This document shows, piece after piece, positions 24,556-35,800 of a DNA stretch of 64,000 bases. The translations under genes were made by a program, and so were the position numbers. The stretch is from Nymphalis io (taxonomy: Eukaryota > Arthropoda > Insecta > Lepidoptera > Nymphalidae), in assembly GCF_905147045.1 (NCBI RefSeq), contig NC_065890.1:7068001-7132000 (forward strand), given 5' to 3'. Numbering within the stretch: the stretch's first letter is position 1; each line of letters begins with the position of its first letter. Below the pieces are notes generated by a model. The model did no database searches. It saw only the letters and a program-made list of their open reading frames with translations, and was not told where the DNA came from.

Positions 24556-25847
24556 AACTATTATTATTATTAATGCACTATTTTCTAGTGGCGCTTAGCA
24601 TTGTAAATTACTTTCATTTATTTACAAAAGCAGTAATTTTCAAAACATGCACAATTGTTAAACAATTGTCATTGAATAAATAATTAGTCTAATCCCAACC
24701 ATTTTTGTTTGAACAAAATTCCGTAATAATGGAAAATAAACCTTTACAAGACGAGAGCATAAAAAAGTAAAATAAATCAATAATATTCTACAAATTTATT
24801 TATTTGATTTAATGATAAGAATGAATTCTATTTTAATGGTACGTAGATACATTAATTAGTTATTTGACATAATATATGCATCCTTTTATGATTAATTGTC
24901 TGAATATATATTTTATCGATCCTGTTTTATTTTGTGTACAACTATTTATGTTTTTTCTCACGAACGACAAAACTTGAAAAATTTTAAATGCTATCCAGTT
25001 CCAGCCCAGTACTCCCATAAGGTTTCTCTGATACTTGAGATGTCTGATATAACACTTGAGTGAGTTGTAAACGCATGCTTGAGGCTTCCATCCTTAAAAG
25101 AAAATAGTAGCAGTAATATTAAGCTTTCAAACTTTATAATATTATGTGTTATGATATTGTGGATACCTAATTGTGAATATCTACATTCATTTTTATGTAA
25201 TTGTTTTTGTAATACTTCCAATAAATTAACAAAATATAATTTTATGTCGCATTACCGCTACGTGTATGGTTATAAAAAAAGTTATGCTGTCGTGTTGTAT
25301 TGATTAAAACAGATCTCCGGAACTGAAATTTAATTACATGAAGTCAAAAAACTAAATTAAGCTGTTTGTTTATCCAATAGACCTAAATTACACTGCAGAG
25401 CGCACATCAAATAGCACAGTTTTATAGCCGTGCCGAGCGTGCAGCGGCACTTTGAAAGCAAGAAGCGCCATCTCTTCCACATGTTTCCTCGAATTAATGT
25501 ATGTTTTCTCTGAACAAAACGGCTGTCATAAAACAAGTAGATTACTACATAAAACACTATAGACTGTTTGTTTGTAATAAAAAGCACATTGAAAATCGTT
25601 CTGGATATTTGAGAAATTAAATTATGCCTATAATGATGTAATTACTTATACACCAACTATTATAATCAACAAAATATAAAATAAAGTTTAAATAGCTTTG
25701 TTATAATTTAAATGATCTAATTTTATGGAGTACACGATATCATGGACACTGGACAGCCATAATTGAAATTTAGAACTGGCACATAAATTATATTACAATA
25801 ATTTATATAAAGAACCTAACTTGTGAAAGAGTCGAAATAAACCAGAG

Positions 25848-26035
25848 GCTAGTACATGTAAGTCTTAGCCGAAGATCATGGATTCAAATCCTGTCGATCG
25901 CTATACTTTCAAGTGCGGCAGTGAAGGAAAACATTGCATGAGTCGAATGCAAATCATGCCACGTGTTTAGCTTTAAAAACCTTCTCCTTTAAAACGAAGT
26001 TTTTGCCTAGCAGTGAAACATTTACAGGCTGTTAC
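25848..26035 (+). mobile_element. Diverged SINE S1 copy
   Basis: Follows the S1 order: degenerate head 'agatcatggattcaaatcc', 'cagtgaaggaaaacattgc', 'aaaaccttctcctttaaa' and 'ttacaggctgttacta'. It is more diverged than the 11219 and 51040 copies, hence older. Confidence 0.65.
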
Positions 26036-26171
26036 TATCCAACTTATAAAGGTGAAATTAACAAATAACAATTACAGTTCAATTTGGAAACAAAAATGTA
26101 GAAAATATAATATAAATTCTGTCATTTTTACATCACCACAGTGAAATGTTTTTAAACTTTACTTTAAAATA

Positions 26172-26235
26172 TTGGTGACCACCACCACCTTATGGCGCAT
26201 ATGCTCGTCCACCTACCTATTCTATAAAAAAAACC
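26172..26235 (-). repeat. Family R terminal scrap
   Basis: Carries 'ttggtgaccaccacc', 'catatgctcgtccacctacc' and 'tattctataaaaaaaa', the reverse complement of the first part of the family R unit. Confidence 0.65.
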
Positions 26236-26264
26236 TGAAAGCACAGTATAATAACCATTGGTCT

Positions 26265-26400
26265 TACGCTTGGTAGCTTTCTGGTCGTGTCGGATTGCTG
26301 AGCCATATGCCTATAAAGAATACACTATTGTGTGCTACTGTGTTTCAGAACCTGGTGTACTACAAATGTCCAGTGCAGTTGGCTAACTAAGTACAACTAT
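26265..26400 (+). mobile_element. SINE fragment, third family (S3)
   Basis: Matches the 3' part of the element at 53113-53470 through 'tctggtcgtgtcggattgc' and 'gtccagtgcagttggctaac' (there 'ttccggtcgtgttggattac' and 'gtcctgcgcagttagctaat'). Confidence 0.55.
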
Positions 26401-27790
26401 TTTATGATCCTTCTTAGAGAAAGAGTGAAGCGTACCTACTTACGAATATCATTTCGTGATACTTAATGTTGACAAATATATTATAATTAGAAAATATATA
26501 TATGCTCTACCTCAGAATAAAGGATACTTGAAATTTAAAAATATAGGGCAAAAAGTATAAACTTCACTATTAATTACTAGCCACGTGCAAGATAATCCCG
26601 CCTAATAAAGGGCGTCCGTCGGCTTATCCCGAGATCATCAGGTGCTCTAGCCGTGCGGCACAGTTAGCCCTCCGCTACTCTTTATAATACCTTCAATACG
26701 TGAATACACATTTCACTGAGCAGTATTAATTAGAAACATATTACTAAACAGTACACCACTAGAAGTATTACTAATATTTTTCATGATGCAAGGAAGAAAT
26801 TCCAATCATATGCTCTATAAATAAACATAAAATTTGATTGTTTTACTTAAGTAAGTTTTAATATCATCACATACCTTGTTATAACAGATTATATATAAGT
26901 ATACAACACCATAGTGTCGCTCATACAGTTAAACAGTCACATAAAGTATTTAATATATAATTTATTAATGTATTAAAAAAGTAAATTAAATTAAAGGTAC
27001 CTATTACCTATATTTATTTATCACAATTATCATTACTGCAAATTTACAGTCACACACGTGGAGTGAAACATGTATTATAGCGAGACTCATCACACTGTGT
27101 AGAAAGTGAATTCGTTATATATTTTTTTAATTACTAAATTCACATTTATAATAATAGATATCAATAATCAACTCATATTCTGACGATGATTTTGTTTGAA
27201 ACTAGCATTGAATTTAACTAAATCTTATAGATCTAAATTCTCCCTATTTATTTATTTCAAAAAATGAATGTGTTTTATTTCCTTTATTGAATATAAATTC
27301 ATTGGATAATTAATTATATCTGTGATTCGCGCTCTATTCTCTCACATAGGTATGCGGAGTAACTCCGCATTGCAAGTCGTTTATATGTTAATTTAAAGAA
27401 AAGTTCGAAAATATTTTATAATTTAAACCAAATCCAGACCTTTGTGTCAAATTGATAGATTTATAAACCTGGTGGAAAAACTTTCGGCAACTACAAATGG
27501 TAACATAACTCCCAAGTTCAAATATTGTGTTTACAGCGTGTTTCAGCTACCTCAGAAGATAGAATAGCCAAATATGATCAAATTCAAAGAGATAGTAACT
27601 GCCAACAGTCCACATCAAACCAAGATCGGTGATTGACAGACAGTAGCAACCAATAAAAGGATATGAGCGGCTGCAATGACAGTAAAAACAATTGTAATTG
27701 TTATTCATTACTGTAATTATGAAATTTTGCATTATAATGGAAATTATAGTACGATACTAGTGTACCATCGTGCATCGTACGTAGTTATGA

Positions 27791-27821
27791 AATTATCGTA
27801 CTTGTAAGTTGTACGATAATT
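27791..27821. repeat. Inverted repeat, possible MITE end
   Basis: Arms AATTATCGTAC (27791-27801) and GTACGATAATT (27811-27821) are exact, with a 9-nt loop. Looser pairing extends to the flanking 'acgta' tracts, and the surrounding 90 bp are rich in gtac/cgta words. No gene overlaps. Confidence 0.7.
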
Positions 27822-28573
27822 ACGTACGTTTGTGAACCCTGACTTACATTCTACTAAATTTTATTGAATAAAGATAATCTATATCTGTAAGGTTGATATC
27901 TATAATCGAATGAACATTTTGATGCTGATTTTAATTATAAAAAAGTAAAATTTCCTTTTTTTATCATTTAATTCGATTTGTAATATGCATATAGAAAACA
28001 TATTTTGCCAATTTTTAGTATATTTGCAGTCATATTATATCAAGCTTTTTTTTAATTTACAGTCAGGCACTTCCGCATATCATCCGATCTTTTCTACATA
28101 CTGGACACTGGATTACTTATTATCACACTTTTTTCTTAATTGGCTTAGCATGTGACTTATATCTTGACGAACGCCAAACGACTAGTATGACATTCATCAA
28201 TCAGTGAGAGCCAATTAAATTGGTATCCGTAATTACCAGTGAATTAGGTTACATATTAATGTTAAATTACAAATGCAAAAATTAAAAATTCAATTGTATT
28301 TGTAATATCCGAACAAAACGAAATCATTGTGACGATTTTAAACCCTCAAATAATATTAATGTATTAATTGCAGTACTGTATGTACCTACCTACCAATATA
28401 GTCTTTGTAGTAATAGTCATTGCCCTTGTGAACCTTAAAAAATTGAAGATGGTTTTTCCAAACAATTAAATAATCTTATTATATTTCAAAATGAGTTTTC
28501 TCGATGGTGATAATAAAAAAATTTAGATTGTGGTGTTTAATCAAAAATACATCCATCTCATTTAAATCAAATC

Positions 28574-28642
28574 AAATAATAACGATAATTCCAAATTACT
28601 GTAATTATCTCTTACAGTAATTTACAATTATCGTTATTATTT
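28574..28642. repeat. Long near-perfect hairpin
   Basis: Two 31-nt arms (28574-28604 and 28612-28642) pair with only two adjacent mismatches around a 7-nt loop. Each arm begins or ends with aaataataacg or its complement. It lies about 340 bp upstream of the AKTIP-like start codon. Confidence 0.85.
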
Positions 28643-28817
28643 AAAGGTATTCGGTGTTCGCGTAATTTTAAATAAATGTTTATACAACAACAATTATTAA
28701 TTAAGTTGCATGTCTATTTGGATAAAAAATTTATCACTCATTTTTTTAGTTAATAAAAAGGGCCTAATTTATTAGATTTCAATGCAATATATACATAGGC
28801 AATGATGGCAGCTATGA

Positions 28818-28843
28818 TTGTCACTTGTCAAAATGATCTGTCA
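28818..28843. promoter_or_regulatory. TGTCA cluster upstream of the AKTIP-like gene
   Basis: TGTCA occurs at 28819-28823, 28826-28830 and 28839-28843, about 140-160 bp before the start codon. Similar clusters precede the two divergent pairs downstream, which suggests a promoter role. Function is inferred. Confidence 0.4.
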
Positions 28844-28980
28844 GAAAACGCTATTATTACTATTATACAGTAGGTACCTAGGTATCAATTATCAATAATT
28901 CCTAAATAAAAAACAATACGGGAAGTGTCCAAATTATAAACTTATGTTTTAAATAAACTGTAGTTTCTATAACACTATCT

Positions 28981-30376
28981 ATGAATGAAGATACATATAT
29001 AAACGCAAAAAACATGAAGGAAGGAGGATATTCTATTTTTCATCAAGAGTACATCATCATGGCAGAATAGTAAGTAATTATATATAAATTGTATTATTTG
29101 CGTTTTACAATAATATAATTAAAATATATTATTTCGAATATTAGTTTTAACTACTATTATAACATTTCAGTCGTATGCTGCAAACTGAAAATTTACCTGG
29201 AATTTATGTCATTCCATCCCATGAAAACTCATTTTGTAAGTATTTATTGGTATTCCTCTATACATTATTTTATTACTAATACCTATTATTTTTATAGTGT
29301 TATAAAAATATTAGTAAAGTAATAGCCTGTGAATGTCCCACAGCTGGTCTAAGGCCTCCTCTCCTTTTTTGAGAAGGTTTGGAGCTTATTCCACCACATT
29401 GCTCCAATTATTTAAAATTAGACACATGAAGGTTTCTTCGCGATGTTTTCTTTTACCATCAAGCACAAGATGAATTATAAACACAAATTAAGCACATGAA
29501 AATTCAGTGGTGCTTGCCTAGGATTAAACCTACGATCATCGGTTAAGATTCATGAGTTCTAACCAGTAGACCATGTCAGCTTTTTATGTTTTATTATTAG
29601 TTTTTTTGCAAAAAATAATATATATTTTAAAATAAATAATTTTCAGTATGGTATGGTGTAATATTTATTAGATCGGGTACATATGGAGGAGGAGTGTTTA
29701 GATTTACTTTAACTTTACCTGAAAAATTCCCAGATGACACAGTTCCTGTAAGTTTGCCTATATAACTTAGATAAATCTTAAGAATTGTGTTCTATTTCAA
29801 AATAATATTAATCAAATATTTATGCTTTTTAGACTATAACTTTTACATCACAAATGTTTCATCCAGCAATAGACTCTGCAACTGGTATTCTTAGTCTGAG
29901 TGAAGTTTTCCCACAGTGGGATAGGAAACAAAATCACATTTGGCAAATCCTAAAATACTTGCACTGGATATTTCACAATTTGAATATGAAAGTACCAGCC
30001 AATAATGATGCTTCTACACTGTAAGTTTCAATGAAATCTGTGTAATTATATAATTGTCATAAACATTTGTTATAATGTGACATACATAAATACATTTATA
30101 TAAAAATTTTATTATCTTTCTTACAGTTATAAAACAAACAGAAAATTATTTATTGATAAGGTAAAAGAAAGTATAGCCTCTAGTAATGAGCATATATATG
30201 ATGAACCTCCCACTGAAGATAAGCATTACATAACATTCAAACCATATGACCCAAATATACATGACTCAGCTAAAAACATGATGTTAAAGGTTCCTGGTGG
30301 AAATGAAAGTTCACATGGCATTTCATGGGTACAATCTGGATCTTATCAATCTTTTTCAAAAGACGATACTACATAG
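28981..30376 (+). CDS. AKTIP: AKTIP/FTS homologue, ubiquitin E2 variant of the FTS-Hook-FHIP complex
   Basis: Exons 28981-29069, 29171-29235, 29647-29747, 29833-30020 and 30127-30376 join in frame to give 230 aa. The ubiquitin-conjugating (UBC) fold is clear: LPGIYVIPSHENSFLWYGVI, FIRSGTYGGGVFRFT, 'FPDDTVPTITF', 'MFHPAIDSATG' (about 93-103) and 'FPQWDRKQNHIWQILKYLHW'. The catalytic cysteine expected shortly after the FHP motif is absent, which marks an inactive E2 variant as in human AKTIP and Drosophila relatives. The C-terminus also matches AKTIP ('YDPNIHDSAKNMML', 'GISWVQSGSYQSFSKDD'). The family joins Hook proteins and FHIP to link cargo to dynein. The start at 28981 is the first in-frame ATG after a stop; a second in-frame ATG lies at 29014. 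Intron 2 carries a reverse SINE. Confidence 0.93.
29322..29585 (-). mobile_element. SINE S1 in intron 2 of the AKTIP-like gene
   Basis: Reverse complement of the S1 consensus: 'cctgtgaatgtcccacagc', 'aaggcctcctctcc', 'gagaaggtttggagcttatt', then 'tttgcctaggattaaacc'-like head sequence and the box A remnant. Antisense to the host transcript. Confidence 0.8.
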
Positions 30377-31399
30377 CAATTAAATATATAATTATATTTT
30401 TAAAAATATCACAAAAAAGCACAGCCATATAACAAACCTGTGATAAACATTATATAACAAATATTTCAATTAATTCATGTTGTGTAGATTTGACATTAAT
30501 ATTCAACATGTCAATAAGAAACAATGATGAGTGACTACTAGCTATACATACACAGCTTTACATATAAATGTTGTTTAAAAATGTCTTCTTTTAAATGCTA
30601 AACAACATTTGTAAGTAAAGCATTTAGTTACATTAATATAATTGATTCCTTTTCTTAATTTAAAAAAAAAAAACTTATTCAATCTTATTGTGATTATTAT
30701 TGTTAACAATTAATTACATGTGATTAAATCACTATTTTAATTCAAATTATCCCAATTTGAATTATAATAGCCATTAATATAAACTCAAGTTTAAACTGCA
30801 ATCATATCTTTATATGAGTATCAACTCTGTTGATAAATTAGGTAAATAAAAATACAAATATGATTGTGGTTAACACCTGATATTATTTATATATTTTTGT
30901 GATATAACATACATCACAAAAGTTTCATCTGTACATAAATAAAAATCTTAATATTTTCATATATTTCTATTTTAATTATTTTAACAGAACACATCATGTA
31001 AACTAAGTTTTTGCACATTCTTTAAGTATATTTAATGTCTTTTTTTTAACAGAAAGAAGACTAATACATTATTTACAAAACCCTTGTTTTAATTTTAAAT
31101 ATAAACAAATATTTATTACAAATATATACATCACTATATATAAAACAAAGTGCTTCTGCCATGTCTGTCTGCAATAAACAAAAAACTACCTTTTCGTATG
31201 GTTTTCATATGGTTTGCACCAATGGATGGAGTGAGGAAGGTTTAGGTGAATGTTGTATAACGAGAATTGTTGTAGATGTCGGAAAAAGACATGCGGACTG
31301 GGAGCTTTAGTTATGTGCACCGCAAAAACATTTTAAACAAACCCTTATTCATCCCGTGCGAAAACAGGAGGGGTAGCAAGTTACATATAAAATTAAGAC
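30377..31399. other. Convergent intergenic region with one repeat
   Basis: Lies between the 3' ends of the AKTIP-like (+) and C8orf82-like (-) genes. AATAAA-type signals occur near 30845 and 30935. About 31130-31335 looks like a decayed lepidopteran repeat ('gcttctgccatgtctgtctg', 'ggatggagtgaggaaggttt', 'catcccgtgcgaaaacagga'). Nothing else is seen. Confidence 0.5.
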
Positions 31400-32252
31400 C
31401 TAATCAGGAACCGATTTTATTTTAATATTATGTTTATGAACTGTTTCTGGAAACCATGATTGATCTAATTGATATTTTCTGTCCTTCCAATTAAAATGTG
31501 TTGGGGGTGCAGTTTCACCATTATTAAATGTGAAATTCTTACTTATTTCGATAGAAAGTTTAGATCTAACAAGTCCTATTCCTCCATATTTATCCTCAGC
31601 AGGATGATAGACTCTACCAGTTTCAGGTAACATATAAACTTTTTCAGGTTGAAATTGAGACATTAATGATTCACCAGCATAGCCAAAGGTCAAGAAATCT
31701 ATTTCTGGGTTTCCTTTAGTTATAATATGTGTATATACAATTGGTAGATCATCACATCTTATGTAATTTCTCTCTCTTCCACATAAAGATATGAAAGGAA
31801 ATTCATCTTGATATTTTCCAGTTTTATTTAATCGGACACGTTTAAAAAAGAATTCTAAAAACTTCTTTTCTTTAAAGCAAGATGTAAAGTTTTTCATTCT
31901 TGAATCATCTAAAAATAACTGAAAAAAAAACAAATTTATTTTTACTTAACATATAAAAAAAAATTATTATTGATTCTGAAAAAAAAAATGTATAAATTAC
32001 AATGTTGAGTTAGAAAATATATGTAATAAAATTTATTTGCGCATTGTAATAAATAATTTTATTATACATAGTTATTTTTATTACTAAAAATAGATTCATT
32101 CAAAGGTGACTTACCATGCCTTGATGATCAATAAAATAAAAATATTCACGGACTTTTGGTTCTGGCTCTTGACCTTGTACATATTTAAGTAAACGTTTTG
32201 GTAAATATAAACTTTTTGTAGGATAGGCTAACAATCTATATATTGAGTTCAT
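31400..32252 (-). CDS. UPF0598 protein (C8orf82 homologue)
   Basis: Two exons, 32115-32252 and 31400-31918, join in phase 0 to give 218 aa. Signature blocks are 'GQEPEPKVREYFYFIDHQG' (about 27-45), 'LFLDDSRMKNFTSCFK', 'FPFISLCGRERNYIRCDDLP', 'TGRVYHPAEDKYGGIGLVRS' and 'HFNWKDRKYQL'. They match human C8orf82 along the whole length (216 aa in human). No molecular function is established for the family. The first about 26 residues are basic, free of acidic residues and amphipathic, compatible with a mitochondrial presequence; that is inference. It is divergently transcribed from the katanin p80 gene with about 600 bp between start codons. Confidence 0.93.
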
Positions 32253-32853
32253 TTTAATGAATGCTTATATTATCATAACAAAAATCAGCTGTCTAATATC
32301 CATTACAACGCAGGAAGTTTTATAAATTCTTGACAATGACGTTGACATATTTTGTTAACATTGTAAGGCTATCCACATCGATTTAAAAATAAATAAATAA
32401 TTGATATATATATTTACTCAGTTATCGTTTTATTTATGATCTTTTTAAAAAATAACAATCAACAATACTAATGACAAATAATTATTAAAGATTTTATCGG
32501 TTTTTATATCAATATCAGAGGTTACGGAAATCTTTTCTCTGTGTATAATTCGCAAGTACATACCTAGTCTATTTGTAGCACTACACTACCCACTCTCGTC
32601 TCTCAATAATCTTAGTTTCCACTATCCAATATCCATCACTAATTTACCATTAATAAATAACAATACGTGAAAACAAAATTTGATTTAAACTTAAATTTAT
32701 CAAAATTGTTATACGTGTGATATGATGATTGTGTGAATATGGATATTATTAAAATATAAATCTGTGATGTTGATTAAGCTTTTCAATTTTAGATATAGTG
32801 AGTTTAAATCATAATAAGGTTACATATGCCATAAAAGGAATGTTTTAATTAAA
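32253..32853. promoter_or_regulatory. Divergent promoter region, C8orf82-like / katanin p80
   Basis: A 601-bp interval separates two start codons on opposite strands. TGACA occurs at 32331-32335 and 32343-32347, with TGACG between them, 80-95 bp upstream of the minus-strand start. No TATA box is obvious. No exon or repeat is seen. Confidence 0.55.
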
Positions 32854-35800
32854 ATGGATACCATACGGAGATCATGGAAACTACGTACGTATTTTCAAAG
32901 TGAAATGTATAAAAAACTTATTATTACTTACTATAAACCAAATAAATTACAGAAGAGTTTGTCGCTCACAAGGCAAATGTCAACTGCCTTGCAATGGGAC
33001 ACAAATCCAACCAAGTTCTGGCTACTGGAGGTGACGACAAAAAAGTAAATTTATGGGCAATAGGAAGACAAGGTTGCTTAATGGTGAGAAATAAGAACAT
33101 AGTGTTATAAATATAACTTTATGAGTACATGTGGGTTGAGTATATTTTATTGATATTTGCAGAGCTTGAGTGGACATACAACACCAGTAGAATGCGTATG
33201 TTTTGGACATTCAGAAGACTTAGTTTGTGCAGGTTCACAAACTGGTGCTTTGAAAATATGGGATTTAGAGGCAGCTAAACTTCTGAGAACATTTACAGGA
33301 CATAAAGGAGCCATCAAGTGTATGGACTTTCATCCTTATGGTGATTATTTAACAACAGGCTCATGTGACAGTAACATTAAATTATGGGATACAAGGAAGC
33401 GTGGTTGTATTGTCACATATTCAAGTCATCGGCTTGCAGTCAACAGCCTCCAATTTAGTCCAGATGGGCAATGGATAGCATCCGCATGTGAAGATGGTAA
33501 GTTGGAATTGAATGAATTTATGTAATAAAATATTTATTTTAATTTTAAATAGAAAAAATTAATATTATAATGATTTGAAAATTATTTTTATTCAAATTCT
33601 TTAAATACATAAGAAAAAGATGGTATTAACTATGATAAGAATTACTTCTCCATTGATGGATTTTTGCAGGTTTAGTAAAAGTGTGGGATGTGAGAGTTGG
33701 CAAAGTTTTGCAAGAATTTGTAGAACACACATCACCTGTCACCTGTGTAAAGTTCCATCCACATGAATTCCTCCTTGCGAGTTGTGGTGCTGACAGAACT
33801 GTTAACTTCTGGGATATGGAGAAATTCCAATTAGTGTCAAAATTCGAGAAGGAAAACACATCGATTAGGTGATATTTTTGTCATCCAATATATCTTTTAG
33901 ATGGGACTACAATTAATATATTAGTTTTAAACATTTAAATCATCTATTCTTTCATAAATAAATTTACACTTAAAAGTTAGTGTGACAAAATGTAAATCAT
34001 ATATTTTAATATTCTATTCATAATAAAAAACTTTATTCAATTTCAGGCATATGACATTCAGCGATGACGGTGCAACTTTACTGGGTTGTGGAAATGATGG
34101 ACTACACGTTATAGGCTGGGAACCAGCAAGAGTTCTTGATACTGTTAATGGCCATTGGGGACACATACATGATATCACTGTAGCTCAGACTCAACTTGTA
34201 AGGGATTTTTATCAATACATTTACTTTAATTGAGGAATATTTAACTACTACTAATTTTGTTTAAATTTGATCTTATAAAATATTAAATTTCAAGAATAGT
34301 ACATTATATATTGATTTGTGCATTTATCATAATTTTTAAATTCATTACAAAATGAAGTGCTTTAATGCTTACATATATGTTTATTATAAAAACTGTTATT
34401 AATTTGAAATTATTTCAAATTTATTAGGGCAATAACAATAATGTTTTTCACTATATTTGTTTCAGATTGCAGGCTCATTTCATTCAACATATGTAGTATT
34501 ATCTGTTGTTGATCTCAATAAAGTGCATCCTTTTGGTGGGCCCCCACCCATCGCGCCCACACTCGTAAGAGATCTCTCGCCGTTCCAAAAGGGTCATTCT
34601 GTGCGGAAGAGTTTCTCTAAAGAGAAACCTCCCAAGGAAGGTAAACTTAACATCCGTTGATAATGTAAATTGCTATAAGAATGTTTAAAAGATTCCACCT
34701 CATATGGTTCAAAAAAGGACAAAATTTGGACTAATCTAATCTTATTTGACTACATTTACTACTACTACTACTGGTGGTAGGGCTTTGTGCAAGCTCGTCT
34801 GGGTAGGTACCACCCACTCATCAGATATTCTACCGCAAAACAGCAATACTTGATATTGTTGTGTTCCGGTTTGAAGGGTAAGTGAGCCAGTGTAATTACA
34901 GGCACAAGGGACATAAAATCTTAGTTCCCAAGGTTGGTGGCGCATTGGATATGTAATCTATGGTTGACATTTCTTACAATGCCAATGTCTAAGAGCGTTG
35001 GTGACCATTTACCATCAGGTGGCCCATATGCTCGTCCGCCTTCCTATTCTATAAAAAAAAAAATAAAAAAATTAATTCTTTAATTTTTAGTGCTGCACAG
35101 ACCAACATTATTAGATGAGAAGACAGCAGAGGAATCCACCTCAGGAACAGAAGCAGATGAAGAATCAGGTGCTGTAATACCTAATTTAAATGACTACACT
35201 GAAATTTTCCGACCGACCAGAGCTTGTGAGTAGAAAGAAGCCAGACTTAGCCCCATGTCATTAGAAAACAGTTTTATTGAAAACTTACAAACAATATAAT
35301 TTTATTTACAGTGAATAGAACACCACCGCCGGCGACTAGCTTATCGTCCGAAGATTTTTCAATGACAGGTATTTTTAAATTTCTGGAAATTTTTATCTAT
35401 AAGGAATACCAGAGACAACAATTTGTTAAATTTTCATTCAGTTTGTAAATTAAAATGCTGCTCAAACTGGACAATTTGATTACAATAAATATAAGATACT
35501 CGAATGCGCGCAGAGGAGGTCCCGGCGAAGTCCATGGCTGCGAGCGCGGTGAGCACGTCGCTGCGCGAGCTGTCACTGGAGCGCCGCGCCGACCTCGCCT
35601 CGCGTATCCCCACCGCCAAGGACCACTACGCGCAGATAGAAAAGAAGACCCAGATTTTTTCCAGTAATTTAGCTCACATTTATCTGGCTAATTTGTTTTT
35701 TGACCAACCTCAAACAACAATATTAAATATTTCCATGAACATTAAACATATATGATAGTGATTAATTTTATCAAAATCGGGCCCAAGGGTCTTTTAAACT

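Larger units (their letters stand above)
19310..28810. other. Second gene desert with decayed elements
   Basis: About 9.5 kb with no supported host exon. It contains a perfect 24-bp palindrome (19624-19647), a GC-rich patch (about 21100-21240), LINE and RT debris (22395-22560, 23320-24110), SINEs (24315-24555, 25848-26035, 26265-26400), a family R scrap (26172-26235) and two hairpins (27791-27821 and 28574-28642). The ORFs of 60-76 codons in it look random. Confidence 0.55.
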
